Part shown: positions 5,696 to 6,536 of the stretch, piece after piece
Layout: each line of letters starts with the position of its first letter
Position numbering within the stretch: the stretch's first letter is position 1
From: JBHGBB01 sp041946755
GTDB taxonomy: Bacteria > UBP4 > UBA4092 > JAOAEQ01
Length of the DNA: 6,536 nucleotides
Assembly (NCBI GenBank): GCA_041946755.1
Contig: JBHGBB010000208.1
Location: 1 to 6,536 of the forward strand
Direction of reading: 5' to 3'
The notes under the pieces: model-generated
Seen by the model: only the letters and a program-made list of their open reading frames with translations
What the model was told of the DNA's origin: nothing
Database searches by the model: none
Made by a program: the position numbers and the translations under genes

Positions 5696-6536
5696 TTATT
5701 TCTTATGGCTAATATATTTCAGGGCTTGAAAATACCTAAAATCCGGGGAGGTATCTTGGGTATGGCATTGCCAACATAGTTTGGCATCAGGAGGGAAAGC
5801 AATCGTCTCTTTCTTCTTATCGATCGGTGACTGGATATGAAACGACCCCGGTTGATGGCAGGTTTCGCATTGCACCCCAGCCAGATTCGGAGTTTTATCT
5901 TCAGCAATAAATCCATCCGTTCTTCCTACTCCGAGGGTATGACACCGGAGACATTCCCGCTGGTTCCCGTTCATATTCTTCTTAAGACTGGTATAAGCAT
6001 TCGCATGCGGACTTTTTTCCCAGACCTGATACGCTTCCTGATGGCAGGATTGACACGCCGATGCACCAACGAACTTCGGCTCTTGCTCCCCCGGAGAAAC
6101 TAATACCGGCAGCGGTGATATGGTAGCGAGTTTGGTTCGATATTGTTTAACCAACGCTTCTACTTCCGGGTCATTAGCTATCAGCGCTGATAATAGTGTT
6201 TCCTGCTGGCGATAGTAAATAATCCGTTTCTGTTGGTCTAGATACAATAATAGCGATTCACCATATCTACTCCGGTCTCTTCCATGCACGATAATCGTTT
6301 GCCCTACCCGTTTCAGGTTAATCACCTGCTCTTGCGGATCATGGCCGGAGATAAGAATATCAATTTCAGGAAACTGGTGCGCAATCGATTCCGCTTCCAA
6401 AGCCGGCATATGCGCTAAAACGATGATTTGGTCGGATTGGTTGCGTAGTTCAGATAAATATTGCGCTAAGATATCCTTCGGGTCAATAAGAATAACCCGA
6501 GTGCTATCAGTATTCAGATATTGCTGTATTTTTTTC
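5696..6536 (-). CDS. Metallophosphatase-like domain fused to a tetraheme cytochrome c (C-terminal part; runs off right edge)
   Basis: The frame stays open from the TAA at 5696 to the window edge, about 280 residues; the ATG at 6409 is internal, because family-like sequence (DQIIVLAHMP) continues upstream of it. Seen: IIVLAH, then FPEIDILISGHDP about 20 residues later, resembling the C-terminal metal-binding motifs of 5'-nucleotidase/calcineurin-type phosphatases, with GHD where GHxH is usual. A linker of about 85 residues follows. Then come four CxxCH heme motifs: CQSCH (6041-6055), CLRCH (5939-5953), CETCH (5855-5869) and CWQCH (5762-5776). The frame around them (FVGASACQSC with W and SPHA after; GVQCETCHQPGSFH) is that of cytochrome c554-like multiheme domains. 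Candidate distal ligands include the His of SPHANA, GSFH and ISHKK. Heme attachment requires export, so a signal peptide is expected upstream, outside the window. The electron partner and phosphatase substrate are unknown. Confidence 0.88.
   Translation of the reverse strand, partial: KKIQQYLNTDSTRVILIDPKDILAQYLSELRNQSDQIIVLAHMPALEAESIAHQFPEIDILISGHDPQEQVINLKRVGQTIIVHGRDRSRYGESLLLYLDQQKRIIYYRQQETLLSALIANDPEVEALVKQYRTKLATISPLPVLVSPGEQEPKFVGASACQSCHQEAYQVWEKSPHANAYTSLKKNMNGNQRECLRCHTLGVGRTDGFIAEDKTPNLAGVQCETCHQPGSFHIQSPIDKKKETIAFPPDAKLCWQCHTQDTSPDFRYFQALKYISHKK

Noticed and set aside
5837..6103. Plus-strand open frame of 88 codons opposite the cytochrome
   Set aside because: The opposite strand carries three in-frame CxxCH motifs and a c554-like context here; the plus frame has no family resemblance.

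Overview
The window is bacterial DNA of moderate to low GC. It reads like a chromosomal housekeeping segment from an uncultured or poorly sampled Gram-negative-type lineage. Strong Shine-Dalgarno (SD) sequences, sigma70-like promoters, CCA-encoding tRNAs and an exported multiheme cytochrome all point to Bacteria. No gene here fixes the phylum. I see no phage, IS, CRISPR or defence genes.

Layout. (1) 1-490, minus strand: the N-terminal 163 residues of a sugar-1-phosphate nucleotidyltransferase. (2) 491-712: a divergent control region with a good promoter in each direction and a short inverted repeat between them. (3) 713-4963, plus strand: a class V aminotransferase, serA (3-phosphoglycerate dehydrogenase, full ACT-domain form) and purA (adenylosuccinate synthase, GTG start). 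The two gaps carry hairpins and, before purA, a 14-bp tandem repeat. (4) 4983-5378, plus strand: a near-consensus promoter followed by tRNA-Lys(UUU) and tRNA-Glu(UUC). The 143-bp spacer between the tRNAs holds an inverted pair of related palindromes and a third hairpin abutting tRNA-Glu. (5) 5428-6536, minus strand, convergent with the tRNAs: a 60-residue membrane protein with a clear SD, and upstream of it the C-terminal part of a metallophosphatase-like protein fused to a tetraheme cytochrome c554-type domain. The fusion runs off the right edge.

Function. The aminotransferase and SerA are well placed to do the first two steps of serine synthesis: 3-phosphoglycerate to 3-phosphohydroxypyruvate to phosphoserine. 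The class V enzyme would stand in for SerC; this is an inference from adjacency and precedent. PurA commits IMP to AMP. Serine, through glycine and one-carbon units, feeds purine synthesis, so the neighbourhood makes metabolic sense, although the intergenic hairpins suggest the genes are not simply one transcript.

The most unusual items are the metallophosphatase/tetraheme cytochrome fusion and the palindrome pair between the tRNAs. All four stem differences between the two palindrome copies are compensatory, which indicates selection on RNA or DNA structure. I did not find a clearly new multi-gene system.
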